Source: Vanessa cardui (lineage: Eukaryota > Arthropoda > Insecta > Lepidoptera > Nymphalidae). Taken from it: DNA of 64,000 nucleotides. The position numbers and the translations under genes were made by a program. Of this stretch, positions 44,931 through 56,915 are shown piece after piece (positions within the stretch are counted from its first letter, which is position 1; each line of letters starts with the position of its first letter). The stretch is from NCBI RefSeq assembly GCF_905220365.1, contig NC_061135.1:12429501-12493500 (forward strand), given 5' to 3'. The notes under the pieces were generated by a model. It saw only the letters and a program-made list of their open reading frames with translations. It ran no database searches and had not been told where the DNA came from.

Positions 44931-45258
44931 TGCAATGCAGATATTAAAAATAATTCAGATTCTTTCTTGTTTCTTTACTATATTGTCTATATATTATGTA
45001 CAAAAAACTTCTTCTCGAATCACACTTACAGATTGACGGCTACGAAAAGAAAACGAAATAATTTCCATAATGTGATTATTTTTTATTTAGTTAGAGTTGT
45101 GTACAATATCTTAAATTTTTTTTTTACTTTTATCTTAAATCTTCAATCTTGAAGGCTTACAGTCTATAGAAATTAAAATTTTGGATTAGTATTTTTTAAG
45201 TAAGACTACGGAGACAATTTTTTTATTAAATAACAATTCATTTATTATATACCACTCA

Positions 45259-45550
45259 TCTATACATATAATAAAATTTGAGTGTCTGTTTGTAATATTA
45301 AAATAGTCCTTTTCTACTCAATGCAAACTCTACATGTATTTATACAAACATATACCAAATATATACCAAAATATCATTTTGTTACAGTTTTTGTCTGTCT
45401 GTCTGTTTGATCAGGCTAATCTCTGGAACGGCTGGACCGATTTTGACGGGACTTTCACTGGCAGATAACTGTTATAATAAAGAGTAACTTAGGCTAAAAT
45501 AATTTTCTTTTATTCAATTCAAACGCGTACAAGGTCGCGGGCACAGCTAG
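45259..45550 (+). mobile_element. Helitron-like non-autonomous element
   Basis: The unit starts TCTATACATATAATAAAAT and ends GGGCACAGCTAG, i.e. 5' TC and 3' CTAG (CTRR), sits between A (45258) and T (45551), and has no target duplication, all as expected for Helitrons. It contains AATCTCTGGAACGGCTGGAC, which recurs at 53915-53970. A 3' hairpin is not obvious, so the class is tentative. Confidence 0.45.
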
Positions 45551-45745
45551 TCATTTAAATAAACTTACTATTATAGTACGGAAGTTGACGAGTACGATTG
45601 TATTTGTTATACGATTATATTGTTATAGCTCTGCTATGAATCCGAATCGGGCAAGGATAACGACCTTTGCAAGGATAGAATACGAAACGTCATATTTTGT
45701 TCACTCATTTGTTTATAATTTGCATTAGAGTAATATTTTATTAAG

Positions 45746-46047
45746 AGTCGATATGGCCCAGTGGTTAGAACGCGTGCATCTTAACCGATGATTGCGGGTT
45801 CAAACCCAGGCGAGCAGCGCTGATTCAAGTGCTTAATTTGTCTTTATAATTCGTCTCGTGCTCAGTAGTGAAGGAAAACATTGTTAGGAAACCTTCATGT
45901 GACAAATTTCATAGAAATTCTGTCACATGTGTATTCCAAATGCGGGTTGCATTGGAACAGCGTGGCGGAATATGTTCCAAACCTTCTCCTCAAAGGGAGA
46001 GGAGGCCTATAGCTCAGCAGTGGGAATTTACAGGCTGTTGTTGTAAT
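45746..46047 (+). mobile_element. SINE family B
   Basis: GAGTCGATATGGCCCAGTGG head, B box GGTTCAAACCC, tail TTTACAGGCTGTTGTTG. Near full length, with a small duplication around 45935-45955. Confidence 0.85.
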
Positions 46048-46054
46048 ATTTTAT

Positions 46055-46420
46055 TGAAAACTAGTAGTCGCCCGTGGGTTTGCTCGCGTTTAAGAGTATT
46101 GGTTGTCATCTGTCAGGCAAAAAAAGTAGCCTACATCCTTTCTTGGCCTTCAAGTTCGCTTTATTCTATTTCTATTCATATACATTATGTATTTAATTGA
46201 TTTGACAAAAAAAGACCCGCTGAGTTTCTTTCGCCGGTTCTTCTTAGGTCAAGGGGTTTCCTTTTCAGAATGGTTGGTTCTTATTTATTTGACCATCAAT
46301 AAGAGAGTGTTATGCTTCTACATTGAATACAGTTATTTGAGTTTGAATTTACCAAATTTCATCAAATTCCGTTCCTTTCCTAATTTATTTATAATATTGA
46401 TATATATTTTGATTTTATGT
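46055..46420 (+). repeat. Family D repeat joined to a LINE 3' fragment
   Basis: AGTAGTCGCCCGTGGGTTTG to CTTCAAGTTCGCTTTATTC is family D. 46205-46290 (GACCCGCTGAGTTTCTTTCG then CGGTTCTTCTTAGGTC) is a LINE 3' end fragment inserted in it. Family D resumes near 46340. Confidence 0.5.
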
Positions 46421-46439
46421 AAAAAAAAATCATAGATGA

Positions 46440-47690
46440 AGTTATTATTTGATCAATAATCGTTATTTATATTAAGCCCTATGTAGATGAACATAAATCG
46501 GTATTTTTCGAGTTACATTAAAACCTTTTTTGTTGTTAAAACAAACAATATGCTATTCGTTTTCTGAGAGATATTTTTCTTAACATAAGAATTGATAACA
46601 TTAAATGCTTAGATATATCCAAATATCAACTAAAACTAGTTACTGTGAAAAGGTGGTAAGAATGCAGCATTTCCACTTTGAATCGCAATTCCGATCCTCT
46701 GGGCAAAAAACGAACCAGCCCTCCATTTTCCACTGGTGACCAGTGGAGGCAATGAGGCGAAGTGTTATACTTTTGATGAAGCTTTTAGCACCACTACTCC
46801 AAGAGCCAAGAAATTACAATTAAAAACAGAGGATATAAAAGTAAGTTGCTCTCTGATTTCCTAGACATTCGCTTTTTGCTCATGAGCAAGCTGTCACAAA
46901 AGTTTTATATTGTCATCTCCATTAATTATTGTTTTATACAGCATATGGGTGATTAGGCGATAATATCCATACATTTCCATACAGAATATATCAATCTGTA
47001 TTCGGTTAACTTCGGTACATAAATGACGAAGTTTTAAGGTTATATGGATACTTCTTATTTTTGAATGCGGTTAAAATAATAATACATATTAATTTTTAAC
47101 CTTATAATGAGTCTTGTTCGAGAGGGCCCGTGCCAAGGGCGTCGGGTTGTGCAAAATGGGGTTTTCTGCATTGACCGGTTCGAAAGTGCCACGCAATTGA
47201 TTAGTCACGCTGCCGAAATAAAACTGTATTACTACATTGCGGCTTCTCTGATGTGCTCATTGCACATCATTACAAGATATCCTTCCCAAAACGCGATTAT
47301 AAAGTAACAAGATAGATGTAGCTTTTGTTGTTATGAATACGACATTCAGTTAATTTAGGCAGATCATATAATTCAGGCAGATCTGTTCAATCAGGAGTTA
47401 TTTTTATGACAACACTAAGTTAAACAAAATACGTTTAGTTTTAAAAAATAATTAAAGTAATATTTTATTGTAAAACCATCCGTTACATTCGAACTCTTAA
47501 GAAGTCGTCGTCCCATTTAACTATAAAGATATCCTTGAAAATAATACAACACGTACAAACATATGTAGTTAAATTCATACATCTCGACTTACTTAATGTA
47601 ATTTGAAATATTTTGTATTATGATAACTTAGCTTGAAATATGTATGTTGGCTAAAATGAACTTTGATATCTCTTCATGAAGAGCAGTGAT
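46440..47690. other. Intergenic DNA, no supported gene
   Basis: No gene seen. 47100-47310 is a single-copy-looking stretch of more balanced base composition with an open frame of 66 codons (MSLVREGPCQGRRVVQNG start), without a recognised family. Confidence 0.4.
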
Positions 47691-47945
47691 GATCACCGCT
47701 CATTCCAACATTCTGCTCCAATGTGGGTTAGTGGAGGCAGTTTTCCTCACGATGTTTTGTTTATAGATAATAAGCACAAATTATAATCATAAAGCTAATC
47801 AAATTGTACTTTATCCAAGTAGGCTTTTACAAGCATTTTTAAAACGTCATTTAACAAACTTTATTAAGTGAAGCTACTACATGTTCGAAATGGAGATTCT
47901 ACCGAGGAGAACCATTAAGAAACTCAGTAGTCACTCTTTTTCAAC
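47690..47945 (-). repeat. SINE-B fragment followed by family H repeat
   Basis: 47694-47762 carries CAATGTGGGTTAGTGG and TTTTCCTCACGATGTTTTG (SINE-B complement). 47805-47945 (TACTTTATCCAAGTAGGCTT, GATTCTACCGAGGAGAACCA) matches 25135-25300. Confidence 0.5.
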
Positions 47946-48474
47946 ATTTAAAAATAGAACACGTTAGTTATATACAATTAATTATATACGTTTTTAAGTA
48001 CACGAAACGTATATGATGCTTGTTGGCTATTGAATCTGGAATTATTGACTAACAGTTTGAATTGACTGGTTGTATTCGTTACGTCCTTACTATTTAAATC
48101 ACTCAAACTTCATAACCCTTTATCTTTTTAACTACACACCTTATTATTCCATATAAGGATTTTAGTTATAATAAAAAAAAACATGTATACTTTGATAATA
48201 ATCAAACGAATGGCTGGTTGTCCGACTTTATAAGCTTAATTTTTAGTCAAAACAAAAACTATGTTATTAGTCAAAATAAATATTAAAATCTAAACGGAAA
48301 GAATCAATTGAAATAATACAATATTTTAGGATATAGTTAAAGCTTTATTTAAGTATTCTATTCTACCGTAATATATTTAAATGTAAATATATAAAGTCGG
48401 TAACATATTGAATACATTTATGTGTTTCTAACAACGGCATATTCTTTAAAAAATATATTCAATAACGATTCGTA

Positions 48475-49025
48475 TTTGTTTGCGATTAGGACGCGTGCAT
48501 CTCAACCGATAATTAAGTGTTCAGCGGCGAAGGAAACAACAACAACAACAACAACAACAACAGCCTGTAAATCCCCACTGCTGGGCTAAAGGCCTCCTCT
48601 CCCTTTGAGGAGAAGGTTTGGAACATATTCCACCACGCTGTTTCAATGCGGGTTGGTGGAATACACATGTGGCAGAATTTCTATGAAATTAGTCACTTGC
48701 AGGTTTCCTCACGATGTTTTCCTTGACCGCTGAGCACGAGATGAATTATAAAGACAAATTAAGCACATGAATCAGCGGTGCTTGCCTGGGTTTGAACTCG
48801 CAATCATCGGTTAAGATGCACGCTTTCTAACCACTGGGTCATCTCGACTCTGCGAAGGAAAACATCCCATGATATCGCAGGAAACCTGCATGTGACTTAT
48901 TTGAATGAAATTCTACCACATGTGTATTCTGCTATATGTGCTCCAATTCGCATTGAAGCAGCGTGGTGGTATATACTCCAAACCTTCTCTTCTTAGTCCA
49001 GCAGTGTGAAATCTACAATTAATGT
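48475..49025 (+). mobile_element. SINE family B, split by another SINE
   Basis: The outer plus-strand copy is present as 48484-48542 (GACGCGTGCATCTCAACCGA to AGCGGCGAAGGAAA) and 48851-49020 (GCGAAGGAAAACATCCCATG to CCAGCAGTGTGAAATC). The two halves join exactly in consensus order. Confidence 0.8.
48536..48850 (-). mobile_element. SINE family B nested in SINE family B
   Basis: Full-length minus copy with an (AAC)n tail at 48536-48563 and a head complement CATCTCGACTC at 48841-48850. GCGAAGGAAA on both sides is the target duplication. Confidence 0.85.
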
Positions 49026-49029
49026 TGTG

Positions 49030-49640
49030 TGTTATAGTGTTAAACAAATTATTATGAATAGTGGCCACGTTGGATCTTTAATAAAAATTTAAATATTAAC
49101 CATTCCATGGCCAATGCGCCAATGTCATGTCCTTGTACCAATGTTGGCCTGATCAATCATAAAAGTCACTTATCTTTAAAATTAGAACGCAATGATACTA
49201 AATATTGTCGTTTAACTTAAGAATATGATTAGCAAATTTTATAAATAAATGAAAGGCAAAATATAATAATAGTAATCGAGGTCTTTACATTATATGGGTA
49301 TATGTATGTATATTTTCTACAAAATACTGGAGTTAGTCTAATATAATATACTATTAACCTAAATATTATTCCATATTTTCCTCGACTTTTAATAACGTGA
49401 CTTGCTCAAAGTTAAAATCTCGTAGGCGGGTCAACGAGGCCTTAATGCTTAATAATGCTGACGGCACAGTAATAAGGCTGCTATGTCGAGCTATTAGTTG
49501 CTAGTAATATTTTCAAATGTATGTTATGAACATTATTTAGTGCGTTGCATACTACTGTTAATTTCTAAGTTAATAATTATTTTGACTACAGTTTTAATTA
49601 GAGTAATCATATTTTAAAACTTCTACAAACTCGATAGTCT
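49030..49640. other. Intergenic DNA, no supported gene
   Basis: AT-rich. 49380-49520 is less AT-rich and apparently single-copy (GGCGGGTCAACGAGGCC), without coding potential that I can recognise. Confidence 0.4.
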
Positions 49641-49645
49641 CTTTT

Positions 49646-49858
49646 GACGACCTCCATGATTGAGTAGTGTGTACACCGGTTTTCATGGTTACGCCACTCT
49701 GAGGTCCCGGGTTCAATTCCCGGCCGAGTCGATGTACAAAGGGTTTTCTATGTTGTCTGGGTGTTTGTGATACCGTCGTTATTTCTTATTTTCCAAAACA
49801 CAAGTGGTTCAGCTACTTATATTGGAATTAGAATGTATGTGATGTTATCCAATATTTA
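49646..49858 (+). mobile_element. SINE family A
   Basis: GACGACCTCCATGATTGAGT head, B box GGTTCAATTCC, slightly shortened body. The most diverged of the four copies. Confidence 0.75.
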
Positions 49859-49894
49859 AAAAAAATATTTTCTCTTAAAATGAAATGAATGAAA

Positions 49895-50040
49895 GTATGG
49901 ATGTTTGTTGATTAATCACGAAAGAACGATTGAACGGATTTGAATGAAATTTGGCCAAGACAGGTTATAATAGTCTAGAATTGCACAAATTTTACTTGTT
50001 ATCCCTAACACGCGGCCGAAGTCGGCATAAAATAGTTACA
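49895..50040 (+). repeat. Short interspersed repeat fragment
   Basis: GATTGAACGGATTTGAATGA followed by ATTTGGCCAAGACAGG and ACGCGGCCGAAGTCGG is of the type found at the ends of several lepidopteran repeats. No second copy in the window matches closely. Confidence 0.35.
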
Positions 50041-50152
50041 TATAAACCGTTTATTAAGTACCGTATTACTCAAACTCCTATATTCATTTAATTATTGATA
50101 GTCAAATCAAACACTATATATAGTCTATAAAACTTACCGTTCGGAAAAGAAG

Positions 50153-50484
50153 TATAATACGACACAACTTAAATGTAGCATCGGCAAAATTAGTAAAACT
50201 GATCACATCCGAATTGAGTATGCTAGCCAAAATTATCAATATTTATTTCTCATGCGAATATGATCTTTGCACAAACGTAATAACTTATAATATCATATGA
50301 CCTAATATATTCGTCGATTTAACACGTCGATTTACATGCACTTGCTTTCTCGGACGCGAGAATCTGTAGCGACGAATAGCGTCGATAGGGAGCTATTCCT
50401 ATTGGTTGTGTAAATCGACAGTAATCGGTTTTATTTTCATACCATTGCATTGTCCAATGCTACATCTAATTTGTGTCGTAATAT
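50153..50484 (-). mobile_element. MITE M1 copy, inverted
   Basis: Ends TAATACGACACAACTTAAAT and TCTAATTTGTGTCGTAATAT, TA-flanked, reverse orientation relative to the COG1 copies. Confidence 0.8.
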
Positions 50485-50895
50485 ACGCTGATCTGACAAG
50501 AACCGGCGAAAGAATCTCAACAGGTCTTGTTTTGTCAATTATGTTATAAATATATGTAATGTTGAATATGAATGATAATTGCCAGATATAATATAATAAT
50601 GATAAATATTTCTCTTATTTAAATATAAATTCATAAGAAGATATTATTTTATATTATAGCTTATGTCGTGTAGTATAAACACGCCTTAAGTGTTCGTAAT
50701 ACATCCTTGGGGAATTCCCACCTAAAATGGGTAAAATGTTTAGCCTTACTTTGCATCAAATATATCTTTTAACATTGACTTTGTTTATATTTTCAGTCGA
50801 ATAACTATTTTTAAGTTTTTTCTTTTCTATATTTAAATATCTTAAGTCATAAAATCGTTCGTCTGAATGTCAATGCATTTGTTTAATAAGAAATA

Positions 50896-51077
50896 GCGCA
50901 CTGGTAACTTTTGTCACGGTGACTGTTTCGTCACTCTTGTCAAATCCGTGAATATGTACAGATGCGGATACAAATGTCACCAAATTGTCACGTCGTAACG
51001 TGCGCGCACTTCCATACATATTCATGGCCCCGACATGAGTGACGAAACAGTCACCGTGACAAAAGTTACCAGTGCGC
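50896..51077. mobile_element. Foldback MITE with perfect 40-bp inverted repeats
   Basis: Arms 50896-50935 and 51038-51077 (outer part GCGCACTGGTAACTTTTGTC) are perfectly complementary. Pairing goes on a few bases inward with one mismatch, and inside GAATATGTA and TACATATTC pair again. Total 182 bp, no coding capacity. Confidence 0.85.
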
Positions 51078-51424
51078 GCTAGTTCTAATAGTTGTTATGT
51101 TTACCTTTTCACGCGTATTAAATATTTAACCGACTTCAAAATTAGAAACAATTAGTGAACTAAAAATAAAATATATATCTATGAAACTACTGCATTTATT
51201 TCAATGAAACTTACACTGTTCCCTAAGTTAAAGTGTACCTAACTTAAATTAAAAATGATCATCTCAATATGAATTTTGGATTTCGGGAAATTTCTAGACA
51301 CATTTGTATGTGTCATACATACATACACTTACGAAATTAAATACACGTGCTTGGAAGCCAAAATGGATCATCATAATCAAATATATTTCAATTGTAACTA
51401 TGTTGCATACATACGTGTCGAATA

Positions 51425-51730
51425 GAGATGGCCCAGTGGTTAGAACGCATGCATCTTAACTGATGATCGCGGGTTCAAACCTAGGAAAGCATCACTATAT
51501 ATATGTGCTTAATTTGTGTTTATAATTCATCTCGTGCTCGGTGGTGAAGGAAAACATCGTGAGGAAACCTGCATGTGTCACATGCATCTAATTTCATCGA
51601 AATTATGCCACATGTGTATTCCACTAACCCGCATTGGAACAGCGTGGTGGAATATGTTCCAAGCCCTCTCCTTAATGGAAGAGGCCTTATCCCAGCTATG
51701 GGAAATTTACAGGCTGTTACTTTACTTTTC
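51425..51730 (+). mobile_element. SINE family B
   Basis: AGAGATGGCCCAGTGGTTAG head, B box GGTTCAAACC, end AATTTACAGGCTGTTACTTT. Near full length. Confidence 0.85.
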
Positions 51731-51739
51731 TTTTTTGTC

Positions 51740-52320
51740 AAACAGATAACCCTTTTAAGAAGTCGTTTAAAAGTGTTCTTTCTTGGGTTCAAGTTAGCTT
51801 GCTATAATTCAATTTTGTTCAGTGGTTTGACAGCGAGTAAGAATGAGCTACAGAGACATAAGCATTTATTTTATGAATAGAGATCGTTCGTACGAGTAAT
51901 GTAGTATTCTTGGAAAATTTTAACATTACATTGAGGATATGGAGGGCGGTTTTCTTCATTAAAACCGTGTCACTGGATGTCACGTTCCGATGAAATAATT
52001 GATATTATGTTTTCTGAAAACACGCTTGTAAACGGCTTAATACTAAAGATAATTTTATCCTGATACGATATCATTTAATTTATTTACAATAAGATAAATA
52101 ATAAGAGACAACTTTTAATTGATATAATTATAAGATATGAAATATAATTATTATAAAAATGTCTTATGTTTGGTCTGGCTTCTATTTTGATATCCTGATC
52201 CAGGCATCTTACACTTTGACCCTGACACTTCTGTTGAATACACGAATATACTCAACTGATATCACAAGTAGGTAATTTTCAAGTGTCAAGCACTGCCATC
52301 AAAGTAAAGAACTGCCAAAA
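51740..52320. other. Intergenic DNA, no supported gene
   Basis: AT-rich, nothing recognised. Confidence 0.4.
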
Positions 52321-52324
52321 ATTT

Positions 52325-52480
52325 CTCACTGTTGGCTTTACATTGTAAATTTTCAACTACTTCATGTAGGTTTCCTGACGATGCTTTAATGTCGAAATGA
52401 AATGAAATTATAAAGACTAATTAGGCACACGGATATTCAGTGGTACTCTTCCGGGTTCGATGTATTAATAATACTTTGAT
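52325..52480 (-). repeat. Strongly decayed SINE family B
   Basis: CATGTAGGTTTCCTGACGAT and AATTATAAAGACTAATTAGG preserve the SINE-B body in complement. The ends are lost. Confidence 0.45.
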
Positions 52481-52770
52481 TACGGTCTTCTAAGGACTGG
52501 ACTTCAGACCACTTCCTTCACTCAGTAGTAACAATACTTATAACAATTTACAAAGTGTAAATTATATACAATAAGTTATTGACTACAATGTCAACTCATA
52601 GATTTTTGTCAAAGTGTATTAAGATTTTTTACTAATAAGATCATTTTAATAAACTGTAGCTTGATTAGCTGTTCAAGGTTAAACGGCAGGACTGTAATTC
52701 ACATCATCCAAGATCAAATCAAATTCAAATATCATTAATAATGATATTTTTATTATATATAATCTTTCTT

Positions 52771-53053
52771 GGTGGTAGTGCTTTGTGCAAGCTCGTCTGG
52801 GTAGGTACCATCCACTCATCAGTTATTCTACCGCCAAATAACAGTACTCAGTGTTGTTGTGTTTCGGTTTGAAGGGTGAATGAGCCAGTGTAACTACAGG
52901 CACAAGGGACATAATATCTTAGTTTCCAAGGTTGGTGGCACATTGAAGATATAAGGAATAGTTAATATTTCTTACAGCTTCATTGTCTATGGGTGACGGT
53001 GACCACTTGCCATCAGGTAGTTCATATGCTCGTCTGCAACCTATACCATAAAA
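52771..53053 (+). repeat. Family-C repeat
   Basis: TTGGTGGTAGTGCTTTGTGC to GCAACCTATACCATAAAAA, near complete. Confidence 0.8.
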
Positions 53054-53059
53054 AAGATG

Positions 53060-53690
53060 TTTTATACTTTCTTATTGAATGTCAAAAATCTACCACTGGT
53101 TTGGTAATAAACACTTTAGACCCGAGAATAACAAGCGAAAGAAAATCCGCGGAATTTTTTTCGACAGAAATTTGTGAATACTGTGATAAATAGCTTATCT
53201 ATAAACTCATGATGTATGTCTTTGGTTCAAAAGCATTCTCAAATATATTTTTTGAACCTTACAAAAGAATAAAAAATGTCCGTTTTCTGGGATCCTGTTG
53301 TGGCAGCGTATACATTGTTCCAACAAAAGAATTACTAACGCTGTTTAGTCAGGTAACAGGAGTAACAAGTTTATGTTTGTTCCTTGTATTAATAGAGTGC
53401 ACATCACAATTTCTAGAAAATATATTTTTATTAACACAGTGAATAGTTTTATTGCCTTATATTTACTTCCCAATGAAGCTTTAGGGTCCAATTTATAAAT
53501 TGGGCGAATTTTCTTTTATTGCAAGACAAAGATTTTATTTATATCTGCTACTATTATGGAATTTGTATAAATGAAAGTCAGACAAATACTTTATGGTAGT
53601 AATTGGTGCTAAATTTTAAGTTTGTGGACCAGGTACAGCTTTAAGTCCTCTACATGGACTCTCTACAGATTGTATCGGAAAAACATTCAT
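53060..53690. other. Intergenic DNA with two short open frames of unknown meaning
   Basis: 53209-53442 (77 codons) has balanced codon content but no recognised family, and 53060-53190 reads open in another frame. No splice or promoter context ties them to a gene. Confidence 0.3.
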
Positions 53691-53694
53691 TATT

Positions 53695-53970
53695 TCTTTA
53701 TAGTAGGACTTTGCAAACCCGTTTGTATGGGTAATTCATTAGATATTCTACCGCCAAAAGTATTGGGTATTGTTGTATTCCGATTTGAAGAGTGAGTGAG
53801 CCAGTATAACGACAGCCACAACGGACATAATATCTTAGTTTCCAATTTGTTGGCACATTGGAGATATAAGGAATGGTTAATATTTATTGCAGCATCATTG
53901 TTTGTTCCAGCTAATCTCTGGAACGTCTGGACCGATTTTGATGAGACTTTCACTGACAGAAAGCTGATGA
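53695..53970 (+). repeat. Decayed family-C repeat ending in a Helitron-like fragment
   Basis: 53700-53905 follows family C with many changes. 53908-53970 (AATCTCTGGAACGTCTGGAC) is a piece of the element at 45259-45550. Confidence 0.55.
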
Positions 53971-54292
53971 ACAAAAATTGTTTTTTACATAAAAACGCGC
54001 ACGTCACGAACGCAGCTATACATATACATATATCGCTGTCGCATTATATATGAAACTCTGGAAACGGAAATGCTAATTTTAATATAATTTATTCATTCTG
54101 TAATGCTTGTTGTTGAGTATTAGTTTCCCAATGGTCATATATATTGAAGGTCTATGTTAATCAGATTGCGACGCAGTTAAAAGAAATCTTTTATTTTTGT
54201 TTTCGAGAACTTTATTGGTGTTTTATTAAGTAGCTGTGAGCTCAAGTTTTACTTACACTTAATTTATATTATAAAAACATCAGGTTAAGACC

Positions 54293-54500
54293 AACAACAA
54301 CAGCCTGTAAATTTCCCACTTCTGGACTATAGTCTCCTCTCCCTTTTGAGGAGAAGGTTTGGAAATTATTCTCACGCTGTTCCAATGCGGGTTGGTGGAA
54401 TACACATGTCTCAGATTTTTTATGAAATCAGACACATACATGTTTTCTCGAGATATTTTTCTTCACCGCCGAGCACGATGTGAATTTTAAACACAAAGAA
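54293..54500 (-). mobile_element. SINE family B, 5'-truncated
   Basis: ACAACAACAGCCTGTAAATT to GAGCACGATGTGAATTTTAA. The tRNA-like head is absent. Confidence 0.7.
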
Positions 54501-54534
54501 AGGGTTTTTAAGGTCATACTGTTAATCTTCTTCT

Positions 54535-55195
54535 TTTTCGTATGCTTCATTACTGAAGGTCGTGCTTGTCCTGAAATGCTTTTACCCATGTGTCGACTAG
54601 CTTCCTCCACACCACTCTGTTCGTGGCTATTCTCCGGGCAGTCGGAATATTGAGTCCCGTTATATTTTGGATCTGATCGGACCAGCGGGTAGGTAATCGA
54701 ACACGTGATCTCTTGCCTTCGATTTTCCCTACCACGACCAGTTTATCCAGACTGTCTGGTTGTCTCCGGGCAATATGACAAAATACAAAATATCTTTGAG
54801 CTCGTTGGAAACATATAGTGGATAGTCTGGTTATCTTCAGTGGTTCGAGAATAGACTTGTTGGTTCATTTTGCTGTCCACGGTATACGCAACTTCTATAA
54901 CACCACATCTCGAAAGCATCAATCTTCTTTCGGTCAGCTGCATTATTGTATTGACCATGATTCGGAGCCATACGGAAGCATTGAGAATACCAAAGTTCGA
55001 GTCTGGTCTTGGTATTCGACACTTTCCCAGATTCTGGTTAATTTACTCATAGCTGCTTTGGCCATCTGTGTACATCTCCGAATTTCTTTGTCACCGCCTC
55101 CATAATTGCTTATAAGTGATCCCGGGTGCACAAACTCATTTACACACTCCAGGTCCGCGAGTGCTCCGGTTCTTGCAAAAGTTCCAGCTCAGTCA
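54535..55195 (-). pseudogene. RTE-type LINE reverse-transcriptase C-terminal relic
   Basis: Read on the minus strand in shifting frames the order is HPGSLISNYGGGDKEIRR, AKAAMSKLTRIWES, MLPYGSESW, DRKKIDAFEMWC, then ICFQRAQRYF.FCHIARRQPDSLDKLVVVGKIEGKRSRV.PTRWSDQI. This is the well-conserved end of RTE-clade LINE proteins. Several frameshifts, so it is dead. Confidence 0.8.
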
Positions 55196-55374
55196 TACTA
55201 TTAATAATACTTACGTAAATAAAAATAAAGTTGAAATATATTTTAGTACATTCAATGGAATTTGCTAAAAAACAAAAGCGTTACCAAGAAATACTATCAA
55301 CAACAATTCAATTATTTACGAATACGTTTGTAATTTATATACTCGTTTTGTAGAAAAAAAAGGAAGACTATTTA

Positions 55375-55605
55375 CTTGGTAATACTTTGTCCACCCGTTT
55401 AGGAGGGTACCTATTCATTAAATATTTGCTAAACAGTAGTACTCCGTATTGTTGTGGTTTCAAGGACAATGTAACTACAGCTAAGGGACATAATATCTTA
55501 GCTCCCAAGGTTGGTGGCGCATTGGTGATGTAAGAATTTATAATTTTACAGCGTCATTCTGTATGGGCGATGACCATAATGGTCTATTTGTTCATAATTA
55601 TAAAT
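55375..55605 (+). repeat. Decayed family-C repeat
   Basis: ACTTGGTAATACTTTGTCCA to TGTATGGGCGATGACC, with internal losses. Confidence 0.55.
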
Positions 55606-55841
55606 ACATATTAGATTTTAAATTAGATATTAGATATTAAAAAGAATTTATTTAAAAGACAGATAGATTATTTTTATTTCTTTATAAATATAAATTGTGG
55701 CATTTCTGTGGTTTTGTATGAAGCCGCTTTCTACATTGAAAGAAGTTTTCGTCTTCATTAAATCAGTGGCTCATAGTGAAAACATTAATTCAAATACAAA
55801 ACCTTATTCAAGTGAGATTGTATCGTATAATATATTCACTT

Positions 55842-56130
55842 GGTGGTAGGGCTTTGTGCAAGCCCGTCTGGGTAGGCACCACCCACTCATCAGTTATTCT
55901 ACCGGCAAACAACAGTAATCAGTATTGTTGTGTTCCGGTTTGAAGGGTGAGTGAGCCAGTGTAACTATAGGCACAAGGGACATAACATCTTAGTTCCCAA
56001 GGTCGGTGGCACATTGACGATGTAAGGAATAGTTAATATTTTTTACATCGTCATTGTCTATGGGTGATGGTGACCACTTACTATCAGATGGCCCATGTGC
56101 TCGTCCGCCAACCTAAACCATAAAAAAAAG
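55842..56130 (+). repeat. Family-C repeat, well preserved
   Basis: TTGGTGGTAGGGCTTTGTGC to CGTCCGCCAACCTAAACCAT plus an A-rich tail. Useful as the reference copy of the family in this window. Confidence 0.85.
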
Positions 56131-56134
56131 AAAA

Positions 56135-56610
56135 TTTATTGGCAAATCGTGTAATGTAAATATTACCATAATACAAATATTATTTTAAAGGGAATAAACT
56201 TTCAATTTCGTGGAATATTCCACGGCCATCATAAAATGATCTATGTAATGCCCGAGGCAGCAAAAACAATTTCGCTCGTATTAGGTCCGAAAAATATTTA
56301 CGTGAAAACTGCCCAGCTTTTAGAAGACGTTCATAAAATATTGTTTTTCATGGATTAGAAAAATTGTACAAAAATTTACTGTGCAATAAAAAGCAATGTA
56401 GAAATTATTTAACATCTAAAGCTGGATAGAAATGTAAAATTAGTTCATGAGTGCTTTTCGCAAGTCTGTCTGTATGTACCTTCCAATTTTTTATATTAAT
56501 AGTAACAGTCTCCCCTCCCTACGAGAAGAAAGTTTTTTATTTTTTTTTATAATATCCGGTTAGGCATATGACTCCACTCCACATTCACATGTGCTTCAGT
56601 GGTGCTTGCA
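56135..56610. other. Intergenic DNA, no supported gene
   Basis: AT-rich, nothing recognised beyond a degenerate family-C-like patch near 56450-56540. Confidence 0.35.
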
Positions 56611-56619
56611 TATGTTTTA

Positions 56620-56755
56620 AACCACACAACCACCGCGAAACAACAATACATACTGTTGTGCATTGGCCATAAGCGTGAGTAAACCAATGTAATTACGAAC
56701 TCAAGAGACACATCCCAGTTCCCAAGGTTGGTGGCGCATTTGTTAGGTAAACGGT
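56620..56755 (+). repeat. Family-C fragment
   Basis: CCGCGAAACAACAATACATA through TTCCCAAGGTTGGTGGCGCA, diverged and cut off by the family-G repeat that follows. Confidence 0.55.
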
Positions 56756-56756
56756 T

Positions 56757-56915
56757 TCAAAGCGTCACGGTAGCATGCGTAAGTGATCCCGTGGCGTCCG
56801 CCGAAAGACGGAGAGGGTACCGCTGGTTTTTTTGTGGGTAAGCCCGGTGGACCTGGCGCACTCGGTGTCCAGGGAACGGAAGTTTGTCCAGCGAGAGAAA
56901 AAGGTAAGAAACTGT
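56757..56915 (+). repeat. Repeat family G copy
   Basis: GCGTCACGGTAGCATGCGTA, GATCCCGTGGCGTCCGCCG and GGTACCGCTGGTTTTTTTG. Longest of three related stretches in the window. Confidence 0.5.

Noticed and set aside
48536..48565. CRISPR-like or functional tandem repeat
   Set aside because: It is just the (AAC)n tail of an inserted SINE.
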